Assembly (NCBI GenBank): GCA_025667525.1
Contig: JANFOE010000050.1
Location: 744,001-808,000 of the forward strand
Direction: 5' to 3'
Origin: Glebionis coronaria
Lineage: Eukaryota; Streptophyta; Magnoliopsida; Asterales; Asteraceae
DNA length: 64,000 nucleotides
The position numbers and the translations under genes were made by a program. A model generated the notes under the pieces. That model saw nothing but the letters and a program-made list of their open reading frames with translations. It had not been told where the DNA came from and did not search any database. Each line of letters begins with the position of its first letter. Positions within the stretch are counted from its first letter, which is position 1. Below are positions 21,959 through 31,711 of the stretch, piece by piece.

Positions 21959-22890
21959 TCCAAGAAGAGGAATTTATACCTCCACCAAGAGTTCTTACCC
22001 CTGTAGAGGAATACAAGCAGAAATTAACAGATTTAGACCAATGGAAGAAAGCCAACCCTACTTTGTTTGTTAAGGGTCGCATGCTTAGTGACAGCCCAAA
22101 TGATTCTACACCCATAAAAGTGACCAACCCCACCACTGGCAAGACTGTTGACCTTGGCTTAAACGTTGATAGAAAACCTAGTATTAAATATGCAGAAATG
22201 TATAGAAAACCTCGGTCACCAAAAAGTAAAATTAGTAATAATGGGACAGGTGTCTTTTCATCTAGACCTAGAGCTATGTCTAGAAAACCCTGTTATACTT
22301 GTGGAAGTTTTTCACATTTAGCTTATAAGTGTGTCAACGCTTCAAAGGTTAACTCTGATAGAAAGTCAACCATGGTCAAACCCAAACCTTTTGTCCAACA
22401 AAGTCCACAAGTCATTAGACCAGCCCCATTCTTTACTAAAGGGTCTAATACTTATGGACAAAGGCCTTTTCAAAAGACCAATACATGGTCTAACATACAA
22501 TGGGTTCCTGTAGCAAGCCCAGGTTTAACGCTGATAAAGGTAATTTCAGCATTGACAAGAAGAACAATTTTAACGCTGACAGGAATGTTTCCAACGTTGT
22601 TAGACCAAGTAATGCCAAATACTTGCAACCAAAGGGAAAGGGGTCTAAGGCTTCTTCTAGCTTGACATGGAGACCTAAACAAGACCAAAACCCTAATTCA
22701 AATGGGATTTCTATGACCTCTAACAGATTTCATTATATTTCAAAGGTCATAACTAAACCAATTGGGGTTAACTGGGTATTTAATCCAAAAAGGGATGAAC
22801 AAGGGGTTGTTATGAGGACTAGGTCTGTTCTTGTTGAAAAACCAAATGAATACAAGTCTACACAGGCTTGGATTCCCAAAGAAAACTAAT
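21959..22890 (+). pseudogene. Sirevirus-like gag, C-terminal fragment
   Basis: This resumes the gag frame after LTR B: EEEFIPPPRVLTPVEEYKQK, LDQWKKANPTLFVKGRML, then a basic part and a second zinc knuckle CYTCGSFSHLAYKC (CX2CX4HX4C, about 22292-22333). A frame change near 22500 leads into NADKGNFSIDKKNNFNADR, a run of the recurring motif at protein level. It ends IPKEN at the stop 22887-22889. With the knuckle in the inverted piece, this Gag had two CCHC boxes. Confidence 0.85.
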
Positions 22891-23350
22891 TTGTTTTCTT
22901 TATGTGCATGGCATTCAAAAGCAGGTTAATGATTATGGCTATTGGGATAGTGGATGCTCTAGGCACACAACGGGGAAGGAAGATTATCTGACAAACTTTA
23001 CCCCCATTAAAGATGGTGACAAAGTGTACTTTGGAGGCGGATATGGAACTATCACTGGTAAAGGCACTCTTATCACTAACAATTTGCATTTTGAGAACGT
23101 GTTTTTGGTAAAAGAACTTGACTATAATCTGTTTAGTGTATCATAGGTGTGTGATAACAAAAATAAGGTTCTTTTTACTGATATTGAATGATTGGTGTTG
23201 AGCAAAGATTTTAAAATACCTGATGAGAAATTCATTGATTATAGAACACCTAGGCATAAGGAGATTTATAATGTGAATCTTAATGGAATTAGGATGAATA
23301 ATAATTTGTCATGTCTATATGCCAAGGCTTCAGTTGATGAGAGTAATCTT
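22868..23350 (+). pseudogene. Sirevirus-like protease
   Basis: This is the copia aspartic protease: YWDSGCSRHTTGKEDYL gives the active-site DSGCSxHxTG box at about 22944, followed by VYFGGGYGTITGKGTL and LVKELDYNLFSVS. A TAG at 23144-23146 (sister families have Gln here) and a TGA at 23189-23191 interrupt it; the reading continues as LVLSKDFKIP to the integrase zinc region. Confidence 0.83.
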
Positions 23351-24276
23351 TGGCACATAAGATTAGGGCACATTATTTTAAGAATATAAATAGACTTGTG
23401 AGACATGGTTTTGTTGATGGTCTGCCTGAGAAGGCTTTCCATAATGACCATTCTTGTGTTGCATGCCTTAAAGGCAAACAACACAAAGTCTCCTTTAAAT
23501 TTAAACATGTGCATTCTAGTTCTAAACCACTTCACTTGCTGCATATGGACTTGTTTGGTCCAACTAATATAGAAAGTTTAAATGGTAAATCCTACTGTTT
23601 TGTCATCACTGATGATTTTTCTAGATTTACTTGGACTTTATTTTTAGCTTTGAAAAGTGAAACTGCTGATACTTTGATTAACTTTATTAGCCAATTGGAG
23701 AAAAAGACTGGGAATGAGGTTAAGGTACTTAGAAGTGATAATGGTGGTGAGTTTAGAAATAAGTTGTTAGATGACTTTTGTGCCAAGAAAGGGATTACTA
23801 GACAGTTTAGTGTAGCTAGAACCCCACAACAAAATGGGTGTAACTGAGAGAAAGAATAGAACACTCATCGAAACAACTAGGACTATGTTGGCTGATGCTC
23901 ACTTTCCCATAGCATTTTGGGCTGAGGTTGTGAATACAACTTGTTATGTTCAGAATAGGGCATTAATCAACAAGATTCACAACAAGACACCTTATGAGCT
24001 ATTTTGGAGTTGGAAACCTAATATTGGTTTTCTTAAACCTTTTGGATTTCATGTAGTTGTTTTGGACACTAGTGATGCCTTAGGTAAGTTTAGTGCTAAA
24101 GGTGATGAAGGCTACTTTATGGGTTATTCTGTGCAGAGTATAGGATATAGAGTTTACATTAAGAAAGAAAAATGTATACTTGAAAAGGTACATGTTAGGT
24201 TTTTAGAAAGTAAACCTAGTGATTCTGAGAGTGTCCAAATTGGTTATTTGACTTGGAACCTCTATCTAGAACGTTG
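23345..24276 (+). pseudogene. Sirevirus-like integrase
   Basis: This is integrase with the HHCC zinc region (NLWHIRLGHI, then CVACLKGKQHK at about 23456) and the DDE core: MDLFGPTNIESLNGKSYC, RSDNGGEFRNKLLDDF, and the Glu in VTERKNRTLIETTRTML (about 23842). All three catalytic residues are visible but in different frames: one frame change lies at about 23380 in the zinc region and one at about 23830. The C-terminal part (NKTPYELFWSWKPNIGFLKP, KGDEGYFMGYS) is normal and ends near 24276. Confidence 0.87.
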
Positions 24277-24945
24277 AATTATATGCCTGATACTAATCCA
24301 GACATTGTGAAGGTAACTTCAAATGTTGTGGAAGAACCAGTTGTTGAAATTTCAGGTATACAGGTTGATAAGGAGGTTGGATCACAAGCAGACAAATCAG
24401 CACCCACACTTGAGTATGTTACCATTCCTATATGGACAGATGCATTTGCTACTACTGCTGCTGGAAAGGAAAAAGGTGGTCCACAAGTATCACTAGTTGA
24501 AAACATGCATGATTCTTCAAGCGCTGACATAGGAAAATCTGGCACTGACAAGACAAATTCAGGCGTTGATGGCTCAAACGTTGACAAACCTAATTCAGGC
24601 GTTGACAAATCTTTTGACCATTTATTCTCTTCCAGTGTTTTTGAACAAGGTGAACCTTCAAACAGAAATGGAGAGGTTCATTTAGATGATGATGGAAGAA
24701 GATTTAAAGAAGATATCGACAACTTGGAGACTGAGATTGATGATAATACCATAATTGAGGGAGGAGTGCTTACTTCTACTGTCAGAAATCATCCTCCTTC
24801 TCAAATTATTAGTGAGGTGATGACTCCTGTACAAACTAGAAGGTCTCATCAGAATCATGGAGGATTTATTGCCAATATTCACAAGAAGGTTGATACACCT
24901 CTTGTTCAAGCATGTTTGTTTGCCTGTTTTCTGTCACAACAGTAA
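24253..24945 (+). CDS. Sirevirus-like integrase-RT linker
   Basis: This is an acidic, Ser/Thr/Asp-rich linker of about 230 residues between integrase and RT. It contains five copies of the recurring motif at 24516-24610 (SSADIGKSGTDKTNSGVDG, NVDKPNSGVDKS). Its C-terminal side includes VMTPVQTRRSHQNHGGF, which in related elements leads into the RT domain. It is not an independent gene but part of the polyprotein. Confidence 0.7.
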   Translation: MEPLSRTLNYMPDTNPDIVKVTSNVVEEPVVEISGIQVDKEVGSQADKSAPTLEYVTIPIWTDAFATTAAGKEKGGPQVSLVENMHDSSSADIGKSGTDKTNSGVDGSNVDKPNSGVDKSFDHLFSSSVFEQGEPSNRNGEVHLDDDGRRFKEDIDNLETEIDDNTIIEGGVLTSTVRNHPPSQIISEVMTPVQTRRSHQNHGGFIANIHKKVDTPLVQACLFACFLSQQ

Positions 24946-26366
24946 ACCAAGAAGATATTTGATGCTCTCAAGGAACCAAGTTAGGTGGAAGCAATGAAAG
25001 ATGAGCTTCACCAATTTGCTATTCAGGATGTTTGGGAGTTGGTTGATTGTCCCAGATATGTCAGACCTATTGGGACAAGATGGGTTCTTGGAAACAAAAA
25101 GGATGAGAGAGGAATTGTGGTCAGAAACAATGCACGTTTAGTTGCTCAAGGATATACACAAGAGGAAGGGATAGACTATAAAGAGGTGTTTTCACCTGTT
25201 GCAAGGATTGAAGCAATAAGGATTTTCCTAGCCTATGCTTCTTGCATGGCTTCACAGTTTATCAAATGGATGTGAAGAGTGCTTTCCTTTATGGCACAAT
25301 TGCAGAGGAGGTTTATGTGATGCAACCTCCTGGTTTTGAAGATTCTGAACATCCTTACAAAGTGTATAGAGTGAAGAAAGCTATGTATGGACTTCATCAA
25401 GCCCCAAGAGCATGGTATGACACATTGTCCACCTATTTGGTGAAAAATGGATTCAAGAGGGGCACCATAGATCAGACTTTGTTTACCAAGAAGAATGGTA
25501 AGGATTTCTTACATGTACAGGTCTATGTGGATGATCTCATCTTTGGCTCTTATAATCTAAAGATGAGTGAAGACTTTTCCAAGCTCATGACAGACAAGTT
25601 CAAGATGAGTGCAATGGGAGAGATGAATTTCTTTCTAGGGTTACAGGTTCAGCATAAAGAAGATGGTATATTCGTCTCTCAAGACAAATATGTAGCAGAG
25701 ATCTTGAAGAAGATTGGTTTTTCTCCTTATGAAAAATGGGCTAGCACACCTATGGATAGGGAACACCCTTGGGGAAACATTGGAGATGGAAAAGAGGTGG
25801 ATGTCAGGCATTATAGGTCAATGATTGGATCATTGATGTATCTCACAGCTTCTAGACTTGACATTATGTTTGCTGTGTGTGCATGTGCACGCCATCAAGG
25901 GACTCCCAAAGAGTGTCATCTTCATGCTGTCAAGAGGATTTTTAGGTATCTTAGGTGCTATCCCACCTAGGGATTATGGTATCTAAAAGATTCTCCATTG
26001 GAACTCATAGCATATTCAGACAGTGATTATGGTGGTGACAAGTTTGATAGGAAATCCACAACTGGTGGATGCTAATTTCTTGGAGTAGGTTGATATCTTG
26101 GCAATGCAAGAAACAAACAGTGGTGGCCAACTCTACAACTGAAGCAGAATATGTAGCTGTAGCTGCTTGTTGTGGACAAGTCTTATGGATTCAGAATCAG
26201 CTGTTGGATTATGGGTATAATTTCATGCATACCAAGATTTTTGTAGACAATAACAATACTTTATGCATTATTAAAAATCCTGTATATCACTCTAAAACAA
26301 AACACATAGTAATTAGACATCATTTTATAAGAGATTATTTTGAAAAAAGGTTTAATACAACCAAAT
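24946..26366 (+). pseudogene. Sirevirus-like reverse transcriptase and RNase H
   Basis: RT shows [40 protein letters not shown], then after a one-base frame change at about 25245 [34 protein letters not shown] and the intact catalytic YVDD (25524-25535). RNase H follows with AYSDSDYGGDKFDRKSTTG, STTEAEYVAVAACCGQVLW and HSKTKHIVIRHHFIRDYF. Stops at 25968-25970, 26073-26075 and 26366-26368 and a frame change near 26080 break it. RT copies genomic RNA and RNase H removes the template. Confidence 0.9.
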
Positions 26367-26368
26367 AG

Positions 26369-27653
26369 GGTTGACACAGAGGAAAATGTGGCTAATTTAT
26401 TAACTAAACCTTTTGATACTAGAAGATTTTAATACTTGGTAACAAGTATTGGGATGATCAATCTTACTTAATATGTGTTTTAGGACCTTATTGTAAAAGT
26501 ATGTACAGGATATGCATTTGTTATTGGTCTTTGTACAAAATTAGATTTTCCACTTTATTTGTCTAACGCTGACAAAGGTTATTTTAACGCTAACAAGTGT
26601 TAAGTTGACATTGTCAGCAACATGTTAGTTTTGTGGTTTTTGATCTAACTATGCAGGTGTTGTTAGCATTGTACAAATGGATACAGAGTTGCTTATGGAT
26701 TCTTGGAGCATCATTGGAGCATGTTTCAGTTTATGGATGATGGTTGGAATATTTATATTCCTATCTTGACATAAAGTTTTATTACATGCATTTTATTTGG
26801 CAACTTATGTATCATAGTTTAAGAGGAGGTTTAGGAAACCTTTAGGACTTTTTGGGTATTCATAAAATACTCTTATCACAATTCTAGATTGTGTCCACTA
26901 GTGAGTATGAATTAGTTTACTAACTCATGAGGCACTGTAGCATGCAAAGTTGTTATACTATGCACGCTGCCAAGACTTTTTGGCCTAGAATTGGATGTGG
27001 TCTGTTGGGAGACTTGGATATAATTTTTATTGGGCTTACCTGGGAAGTTACAAAGAACTTTATGAGATAACTTCATTGTTAAGAACTTTGGTTAGCAAGG
27101 GACACTTGAGGACAATTGCGTCTATCTTGCTTAAGCAAGTGTGCATGATTGGACATTGCTTGCCACCCAATGGTAATTTTCAGTCTATAGGTTATCTTCA
27201 CTAGGATAAATCACTTTGTTAAGGTCCTTTTTCACTTCTATTATTTTTATTTTTGGACGTTGACAGATTTATTTCCAAACGTTGTTAGGACCAATTTTAA
27301 CGTTGACATGGCTTTTTCCAACGTTGACAAGAATATAGCCGTTGGGCGTTGATAGGTTCTTTTTGACCGTTGACAACCATTGAGTCCTACACAGTTGTTA
27401 TTTTTGACGAAAATTTGGGCCGTAATTTTAGGAGTTGGTAACTTTTTATTAATGCACAAGATAAGTTATAACTTTTCAAGATTTTCATCATTATATTTTG
27501 AAATATAACTGCCTCATTTTTTACCAATCACATGTGCCTACCTCTCCTATATATTTGGCTCATTATTTTAAAACAGGGTAACTGCTTATTCTTGTCTAAC
27601 TAAATTTTCACACATATTCATCTTTCATAACGTTTCACACAGCTTTCTACATA
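26369..27653 (+). other. Non-coding interval with motif cluster between pol and the 3' ORF
   Basis: No credible ORF of its own is present. It starts with the tail of pol (NLLTKPFDT-like residues, 26390-26430). It contains motif copies at about 26563, 26583 and 26600 and a dense group of six at 27253-27385. This is where a subgenomic promoter or splice signals for the 3' ORF would be expected; a TATA-like CTATATATTTGG lies at 27549-27560, 94 bases before the ATG. Confidence 0.6.
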
Positions 27654-30450
27654 ATGGCGCCTAAATTTAAACCGAGTGATTTGGTATTGGGGTTTAGAAG
27701 TCAGCATAATATGATTGCCTATTTGGAGGCTGACAACACTCTGTTTCCTCAATATACTCAGATGGTGGAGTATTTAAATGCATCCCCAATAAGGTATGCA
27801 CTTTCTCATGCTCCTCTTGTCCCTGTCACTCATATTAAGCAATTTTGGAATACTGTCACTTCCTCAACGATTAATAATGTGACTACATTGACTGCTACAG
27901 TCCATGGGCGTTCATGGGTGGTTACTGAAGCCTTGGTTCACCAGGCTTTGCATCTTAATGATGCAGATGGTATAACCACCCTACCTATTGGTGAGCTAGA
28001 ACAAGGACTTCAAGCTTTGGGTTATCCTTTCCCTGAAGAGGGATCTTTAAATAAATATTCAAAACAGGAGTTTCCCCCAGCTTGGAAGTACTTAATACAT
28101 GTCATACTTCAATGTTTAAGTCCCAAATGTACTGCACATAATGAAATTAACAGATTAATTGGTAGTGCTATTGTGTGTATTGCTACTGGGCAAAAATATA
28201 ATTTTTCTAAAATGATTTTTGATGGCATGTGTAAAAACAAGGGTAGCAAGATGACTCTGGCTTACCTAAGATTTTTGCAAATGGTTTTTGATGAACAAAG
28301 GTATTGCACCAGGGATCATGATGATTTTTATTTGATCCTTCTACAAAAGAAAGCAATTTTTGGAAAGATGAATTCACCCCCACACAGAGACCTACCCCTT
28401 ACCTAAGCAATGCTTGCTGTTATTGCAGCAGCACAACCTCAACCTGACCCACAACCACAACTTGACCCATTACCTGAACCATCACCATCACCCCAGCATA
28501 TGGAAATTGACCAAGATGCCTTCAACGCTGACACGTTAAATGTTGGCGTTGACACTCAAAATCCAAACGCTGACACCCTTTTACAACAAATCCAAACACC
28601 CCTTAACCTTCAAACTGAAACCCAATCCACATCATCCTCTTCAGCCCCAGACTTTAGGATGGAAAAACGCCAAAGGAGTATTAGAGTGTTCTCCTCTAGT
28701 GGTCCTAGCCATGTTTCAGAGAGAACCACCACCACAAGTGTGGTTGGTGATATGGGTGTGGCTAGGACTATTGGTACTAGCTTAGATGTAGGCCAAGCCA
28801 GTCCTAACATCATTAAGACCTCATCCATGCCCCATGACTCTACTTTGGGAGGTCAAATTCCCATTCTAGAGGAGGGAATATTAGAACCCTATACTTTGTT
28901 GGAATTGACGGCTGTCTGCATTAGCTTGCAAAAGCAAAATGCAGACCTTGTAGATACTGTCTCTACACAAGGCCTTGAACTCAAGCAATTGAGGGAGAGG
29001 ATTGTTATTTTAGAAGGTGCTAACAATAGGCGTGGAGTGGAAGATTATTTCAAAGGGGAGGATGAGCAGATACATGTGAGTGACAAAGGCTCACATGAAG
29101 AAGAATCTTTGGGTGTAGCTTAAGCTCTAGCAGATTTGAAGAGGCAACTAGGTTTTGATGTCTCATTGGTTACCCCTACAAATTTGAATTTATCTTTTAC
29201 TGAGATGATGGAGTAGTTCACAAGAAGCGCTGACAAGAGTAAGGTGAGTGTTGACAAGCAGATTTTTGACGCTGACAAGCCAAGCGCGGATAGGAGTAAG
29301 TTAGGCATTGACACATAGGTTTTGCACGTTGATAGACCTGCAGGTACCATCATCATCTTTACCCACCATTGACATTTCAGATAAAGGTAAAGGGATTATG
29401 GTAGAAGCAATAGTTCCCAAGTATGCATCTCAAGTAAAATTTGATTCCATGTTGGCTGCACAACTTGAGAAAGAAGATAGGATGAAGGAGACTGCTGTTG
29501 AGAGTAAGGAAAACAGTGGTGATGAGAGCACAGATTCAAGTGATATGATTAATGAAGAACCAGAAAGGCTTGAATATAGTGATGAGTTGGCAAGGGAAAA
29601 GCTTGCACAGTTGAAGAATCAGGTAGATTATGAGATGCATGAAGTTGCTTAGATGTACTTTGCATGGGAGAACAAAGTAATGGAAAATCCAGACATGACT
29701 TTATCAGATCAAATTTGGGGTTTGGAGATTCTACTTAGAGTTCAAAGAGATTTCAAGGTGATTCTGAAGTATAAAGCTAGCAAGGTTCTTGAAAAGACCA
29801 AGACAGAAAGAAGGGAGCTCTATTATATGTTGCTCAGATGTCATCAAACAGGTTGGACTTTTAAAAGGTTGCAGGGATTATCTTTTGATGAATTGGAATA
29901 TAAGGATTATCCTATATGGGCAAAGGTGCAAGAGTAGAATACTATTAGGCTTCTTTCAGATGAAAGAAAGGAAGAACTTGTAGAAGATATGGAGATCCAA
30001 AGGGCTTTGATTGCACCAAGACCATTGAAGAAGGGAGTTCCACTTGAGTTTCCACCAAATTTGGATAGAGTGAGTCCCAGTGAAGTTGTTATTAGAAAGA
30101 GTATTAAGCTTTCACCCATGAAAGCTTCACATATGGTAGAAGTATTACCTCATGATTCCAGAAACCCTATAGTTAGCTATGAAGAAGATGCAAGTGGGTT
30201 GTGGATGGTTGGAAGATATGGGAAAGAGGTACATACATTTACTACTTTGATGTCTTTGTTTACAAGCCTGGATAGGGAAGACTTGGCAGACCTTTGGAGG
30301 TTGATGCAGGCCAAGTATGAGACTGAAGCACCTACTCCAGTCAATGGAATAAAGCTTTGGTCAATATTCAAGAGAATGTGTGCACCAGATGAAGAAGATC
30401 CAGTTTGGAAGGATCTTGATGATGATGTCAGTGGACTTCAGTCCTCCTAG
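27654..30450 (+). pseudogene. Sirevirus-like extra ORF in the env position
   Basis: This is a roughly 930-codon reading with its own ATG (27654). N-terminal part: VEYLNASPIRYALSHAPLVP, IKQFWNTVTSSTINNVTTL, VTEALVHQALHLNDADGITT. The middle is Pro/Gln-rich (28420-28500), then a coil (TAVCISLQKQNADLVDTVST). The C-terminal part (GLWMVGRYGKEVHTFTTLM, LADLWRLMQAKYETEAP) resembles ORFs common after pol in composite-family copia elements. Stops at 28404, 29121, 29650 and 29935 and a frame change near 29310 disrupt it. I see no signal peptide or membrane segment, so calling it an envelope would be unsupported; function unknown. Confidence 0.75.
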
Positions 30451-30496
30451 TACTTAGTTTTTATTCAGAAACTTGATTACTAGAGTAGATATCAAG

Positions 30497-30509
30497 TTTA
30501 GGGGAGGAT
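30497..30509 (+). promoter_or_regulatory. Polypurine tract of the Sirevirus-like element
   Basis: TTTAGGGGAGGAT directly precedes the 3' LTR start (TGTTGGG at 30510), the usual plus-strand primer position. Confidence 0.75.
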
Positions 30510-30544
30510 TGTTGGGAATAAAATATGGCCAAGATACTTGGATG
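30510..30544 (+). repeat. Sirevirus-like 3' LTR, first part
   Basis: These are the first 35 bases of the LTR (TGTTGGGAATAAAATATGG to TTGGATG), cut by the Tat element. The rest is at 41637-42124. TTGGATG occurs on both sides of the Tat insertion. Confidence 0.93.
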
Positions 30545-30545
30545 T

Positions 30546-31124
30546 TGATGCAAAAGTTGGTTGATCCTTGCTAGACCCGAATTAGGCTTAATTCGGGTTG
30601 GCTGGGCTCCGGCTCCTGCACCAAGTGAATCGTTTGGTTGGGATCCTGCACACTAAACAGCACGCGTTAGGCTTACCGTGGGAATGTTCCCCACGATTAG
30701 ACTCCGGCGTGAGAGTAAGTAATCGGTTTAAGGTTTGTATGAGTTTAGAGTACAAGTCGTAATACCTTTGTGGAACCCTTGGGGGTTCCTTTTATAGGCA
30801 GTGAAACCCTAGTGGGCTTTCACTGATGCTTCGGCCCCAAGGAAGAGATAAGCACCAGAATTAGAATGATTGTTATCTTCTAATTCTGGTAGTGAATATC
30901 CTCTCTTATTGGGATAAAGATATTCCTAGACAGAATATTATTCTGTCTAACCCTATGTCGGCCGTGTCGGCCGTACCGGGCCGTGGGCCGCACACATGCG
31001 TGCGGTTACTGTTCATCCAAGCCCATAAGCCTGACTGACATTATTCCACCCATCTGTGATGGGCCAGACACGGGTAGTACCCATGGGCCGGGTCCATGAC
31101 CCGGCTGGGGACTATACGTCATCA
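30546..31124 (-). repeat. Tat 3' LTR
   Basis: This 579 bp copy corresponds position for position to 41058-41636. Its inner border on the minus strand is a purine tract (ACTGGGGGGACA, 31136-31125) serving as the polypurine tract. Confidence 0.93.
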
Positions 31125-31561
31125 TGTCCCCCCAGTCTAGTTGTTACAACCGTAGGTGGAACCTCTAGACTACAAAGATGCTCCCCGGACGCACCAAGGA
31201 AACCATAGCAAAGGACAAATTGTCCAAGAATTTATGTTGGCCGCACGTGGATACCTGTTTTAAGAAGTTATCTTCTTAATATCTCAGCCGCATATAGCAA
31301 CCGAGACAAATTAAATATGTCATTAAATGTCAAGTCTTACGTAAGAGCCGCATAACCTGACATGAACAACTGTTCATCTGACTTGTTTGACTAACAAAAG
31401 TGCAGACAGTCAGAACCTTGAGCAGTGCAAACGTGTGGATCAGATATGACCTGTGGGTCCCACCTGACGTTTCACTTGCCACTTGCCCCCTAGCCACACG
31501 ATTAGGAATAGTGGCAGACACGTGTCACATATCCAACAGGCTGTGACCCATGAGGCAACCC

Positions 31562-31568
31562 TATAAAT
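31562..31568 (+). promoter_or_regulatory. TATA box of the antisense gene
   Basis: TATAAATA in the context CCCTATAAATAAGCC lies about 145 bases upstream of the antisense ATG at 31712, outside the LTR and on the strand opposite to the element's own genes. The leader between them has no ATG that I see. Confidence 0.6.
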
Positions 31569-31711
31569 AAGCCACCCCTACGGCTGTGTGAAACACACAG
31601 TTTATAACCTTCATTTCTGCCATTAAAGCTTTCCTCCTAGCTTGAACCAAATACGCACGGATCCCTTCACACGCAGGTTAGAACACCACGTCCTTACACT
31701 CTTTTTTAGTA

